A stretch of 64,000 nt of DNA from Trichococcus ilyis (GTDB taxonomy: Bacteria; Bacillota; Bacilli; Lactobacillales; Aerococcaceae): contig NZ_FNYT01000001.1 in NCBI RefSeq assembly GCF_900109135.1, forward strand, positions 1 through 64,000. The letters are read 5' to 3'. Below the pieces are notes generated by a model. That model saw only the letters and a program-made list of their open reading frames with translations. It was not told where the DNA came from and did not search any database. Position 1 is the stretch's first letter; each line of letters begins with the position of its first letter. Below, one piece after another: positions 62,213 to 64,000 of this stretch. A program made the position numbers and the translations under genes.

Positions 62213-62982
62213 GCGAACAAAATGAACTCACCCTCATTTTGCCGGATTTTGAGGGTCCGTTGGATCTCCTCTTGCACCTGATCAAGGAGCTGAAAGTTGA
62301 TATTTTCGATATACCGATTGCGGAAGTCACTTTCCAATACCTGCGTTATCTGGAGACCATGCAAGAGATGAAATTGGATGTTGCCGGCGATTACTTGCTG
62401 ATGGCGGCGACCTTGCTGGAGATAAAAAGCCGCATGCTGCTGCCGAAACCAGAAGTGACGTTCGAAGAGGAGTTCTACGAAGAGGGCGAAGATCCACGGG
62501 AAGAGTTGATCCAGCAACTTGTGGAATATAAACAGTTCCAGGAAGCGGCCAAGGCGTTGAAAACGATGGAACAAGAACGCGGATTGTATTTCACCAAGCC
62601 GGCAACGGACTTGGAGGACCTTCAACAAGCCATCCCGCTTGCTCCAGGTGAGGTTTCTGCTGCGGATTTGATAGCGGCGCTTCAGAAGATGTACCAGAAA
62701 CTGCAGAAGAAAAAACCGCTGCAGGCAAAAATGGAACAGGAACAGTATACGGTCGATCAGACAATGACCTGGATCCTGGAAAAGTTGGAGAACCTGCCGG
62801 CTGATTCGGACTGCCGCTTGCCCTTCACGGATTTCTTTGAAGTGCAGACCAAATCGCAGATTGTGAATACTTTTTTGGCGATGCTGGAATTGGTCAAGGA
62901 AAGGAAAATCAACTTTTCTCAAGAAGGAACATATGGGGACATTTTCCTAATACGCAATATGGGAGTTTTAATAAATGAATAA
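62209..62982 (+). CDS. scpA: Segregation and condensation protein A (kleisin)
   Basis: A 257-residue kleisin that closes the SMC ring for chromosome organisation. The N-terminal block LILPDFEGPLDLLLHLIKEL is the SMC-neck-binding motif, followed by acidic helices and the C-terminal winged helix (about 165-255: FTDFFEVQTKSQIVNTFLAM). The GTG start overlaps the ribT stop by 4 bases, and scpB overlaps its end by 8 bases. Confidence 0.96.
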   Translation: MSEQNELTLILPDFEGPLDLLLHLIKELKVDIFDIPIAEVTFQYLRYLETMQEMKLDVAGDYLLMAATLLEIKSRMLLPKPEVTFEEEFYEEGEDPREELIQQLVEYKQFQEAAKALKTMEQERGLYFTKPATDLEDLQQAIPLAPGEVSAADLIAALQKMYQKLQKKKPLQAKMEQEQYTVDQTMTWILEKLENLPADSDCRLPFTDFFEVQTKSQIVNTFLAMLELVKERKINFSQEGTYGDIFLIRNMGVLINE

Positions 62983-63595
62983 AAAAGGGGCACTGGAAAG
63001 CCTGCTGTTTGTTGCCGGGGATGATGGCCTGAGCATGGATGAAATCACTTCCTTGTTGGAAGTCACCACATTGGAAGCGCAGAATTTGCTTGCCGAAATG
63101 CGGGCGAGCCACAATGAAAATAGCCAGTCCGGTTTGACGCTGATCGAAACCCGCAAAAGATTCCAACTGGCCACCAAAAAGGATTACGCCGAACTCGTCA
63201 AAATGTATGCTGTTTCGCCGTTCGCGACCCATCTGTCTCAAGCTGCCTTGGAGACGCTGGCGATCATCGCGTATAAGCAGCCATTGACGCGGATGGAAAT
63301 TGATCAGATCCGCGGCGTGCAGTCCGCAGGCCTGGTCCAAAGGCTGCTGCTGAGGGGCTTGATCAAGGAAATCGGCCGTTCTGAAACGCCGGGAAGACCG
63401 ATCATCTACGGCACAACGGATTATTTCATGAATTATTTCGGCTTGACCACGATAGATGATCTGCCGAATGTTGATGAATTGTTCCAGATGCAGGATAATG
63501 AGTCTTTCGATCTTTTTGATTTCCCATCGGATGACGAAACGGACGGGCAACTTGCTTTTTTCAAGGACGATTTGATCCTGCCGGAACAAGAATGA
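62975..63595 (+). CDS. scpB: Segregation and condensation protein B
   Basis: A 206-residue partner of ScpA with two tandem winged helices (about 1-75 and 85-165: LSQAALETLAIIAYKQPLTR, then GLVQRLLLRGLIKEIGR). A ScpB dimer binds the central part of ScpA. The C-terminal 40 residues are acidic and low in conservation. Translation is coupled to scpA by an 8-base overlap, and rluB starts 34 bases further on. Confidence 0.96.
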   Translation: MNKKGALESLLFVAGDDGLSMDEITSLLEVTTLEAQNLLAEMRASHNENSQSGLTLIETRKRFQLATKKDYAELVKMYAVSPFATHLSQAALETLAIIAYKQPLTRMEIDQIRGVQSAGLVQRLLLRGLIKEIGRSETPGRPIIYGTTDYFMNYFGLTTIDDLPNVDELFQMQDNESFDLFDFPSDDETDGQLAFFKDDLILPEQE

Positions 63596-63629
63596 ATCAC
63601 AAAAACAAATAAGAATAATAGGTGAATAA

Positions 63630-64000
63630 ATGGAAAGATTACAGAAAGTTATTGCTCATGCCGGAGTTGCGTCACGCCGGAAAGCCGAAGAACTGATTGC
63701 TGCAGGAGCAGTCAGCGTAAACGGAAAGATTGTGACGGAATTGGGCGTCAAAGTTTCAAAAAACGACAGAGTGGAAGTGAATGGTTTGCCGATTTATCGG
63801 GAACAGCCCGTCTACTACTTGTTCTACAAACCAAAAAACACCCTCTCCGCGGTGAAGGATGACAAGGATCGGACGGTCGTCACTGACTTCTTCAACGTGA
63901 AGGAACGGATCTATCCGATCGGCAGGTTGGACTACGATACGACTGGACTGCTGCTGCTGACGAATGACGGCGAGTTTGCGAATCTGTTGACGCACCCCAA
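63630..64000 (+). CDS. rluB: 23S rRNA pseudouridine synthase RluB family, 5' part (cut by window edge)
   Basis: 123 codons are open to the window end. The N-terminal S4 RNA-binding domain (about 1-50: ERLQKVIAHAGVASRRKAEE) is followed by the catalytic domain with the RsuA/RluB signature GRLDYDTTGLLLLTNDGE, whose aspartate is the nucleophile. It probably makes the pseudouridine near position 2605 of 23S rRNA, as RluB does. It follows scpB in the order common to Firmicutes; AATAGGTG precedes the ATG. The C-terminus lies outside the window. Confidence 0.92.
   Translation, partial: MERLQKVIAHAGVASRRKAEELIAAGAVSVNGKIVTELGVKVSKNDRVEVNGLPIYREQPVYYLFYKPKNTLSAVKDDKDRTVVTDFFNVKERIYPIGRLDYDTTGLLLLTNDGEFANLLTHP

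Overview
The window is an ordinary chromosomal stretch of a low-GC Gram-positive coccus of the order Lactobacillales. Supporting signs are a pneumococcal-type PBP2b, a Gram-positive DnaE followed by pfkA-pyk, Bacillus-type ymf-rodZ-pgsA-cinA-recA-rny-ymdB and xerD-ribT-scpAB-rluB gene orders, strong AGGAGG ribosome sites, many GTG/TTG starts and DinR-type SOS boxes. Base composition looks mid-range by eye (not counted), which with the gene content suggests Carnobacteriaceae, perhaps Trichococcus. That placement is inference. I see no rRNA, tRNA, CRISPR array, prophage or toxin island. The only mobile DNA is the 5' end of an IS30-type transposase at the left edge.

Layout. 1-6.7 kb: IS30 remnant, sodA, an OhrR/MarR regulator with a near-palindromic operator, an HrtBA-like ABC exporter, a DUF2177 membrane protein, a fatty-acid-kinase-like fusion (DhaL/FakA plus DegV/FakB in one chain) and a DUF1295 membrane enzyme. 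6.7-12.7 kb: yfhO (minus), pbp2B (plus) and two small membrane-anchored proteins (minus). 12.9-17.3 kb: rpmG, 5-formyl-THF cyclo-ligase, rhomboid protease, glucokinase, a lipoprotein, a rhodanese without its cysteine and a 44-residue DUF4044 protein. 17.4-25.7 kb: gnd, a two-component system, yidC and acylphosphatase (minus), DUF1033, ftsK. 25.8-30.8 kb: a nucleoside-type BMP/ABC importer.

30.9-46.2 kb is one long co-directional block: the YmfF/YmfH/YmfI trio linked to EF-P modification, RodZ-like protein, pgsA, cinA, recA (with SOS box), rny, ymdB, ymcA, mutS and mutL. It joins envelope lipid synthesis, recombination, RNA turnover and mismatch repair. 46.2-57.2 kb: DUF937, msrB, ruvAB, queA, a 59-residue DUF2929 protein (minus), dnaE, pfkA, pyk. 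57.3-64 kb: cvfB, a Fur-family regulator, xerD, deoB, punA, ribT, scpA, scpB and the first 123 codons of rluB, cut by the window edge.

The least ordinary items are the FakA-FakB fusion, a compact three-way-junction RNA followed by a T-tract between pgsA and cinA, the OhrR-like regulator placed beside an exporter rather than an ohr gene, interleaved inverted repeats ahead of ribT, and the hairpins and direct repeats inside the nucleoside-importer operon. No clearly new multi-gene system was found.
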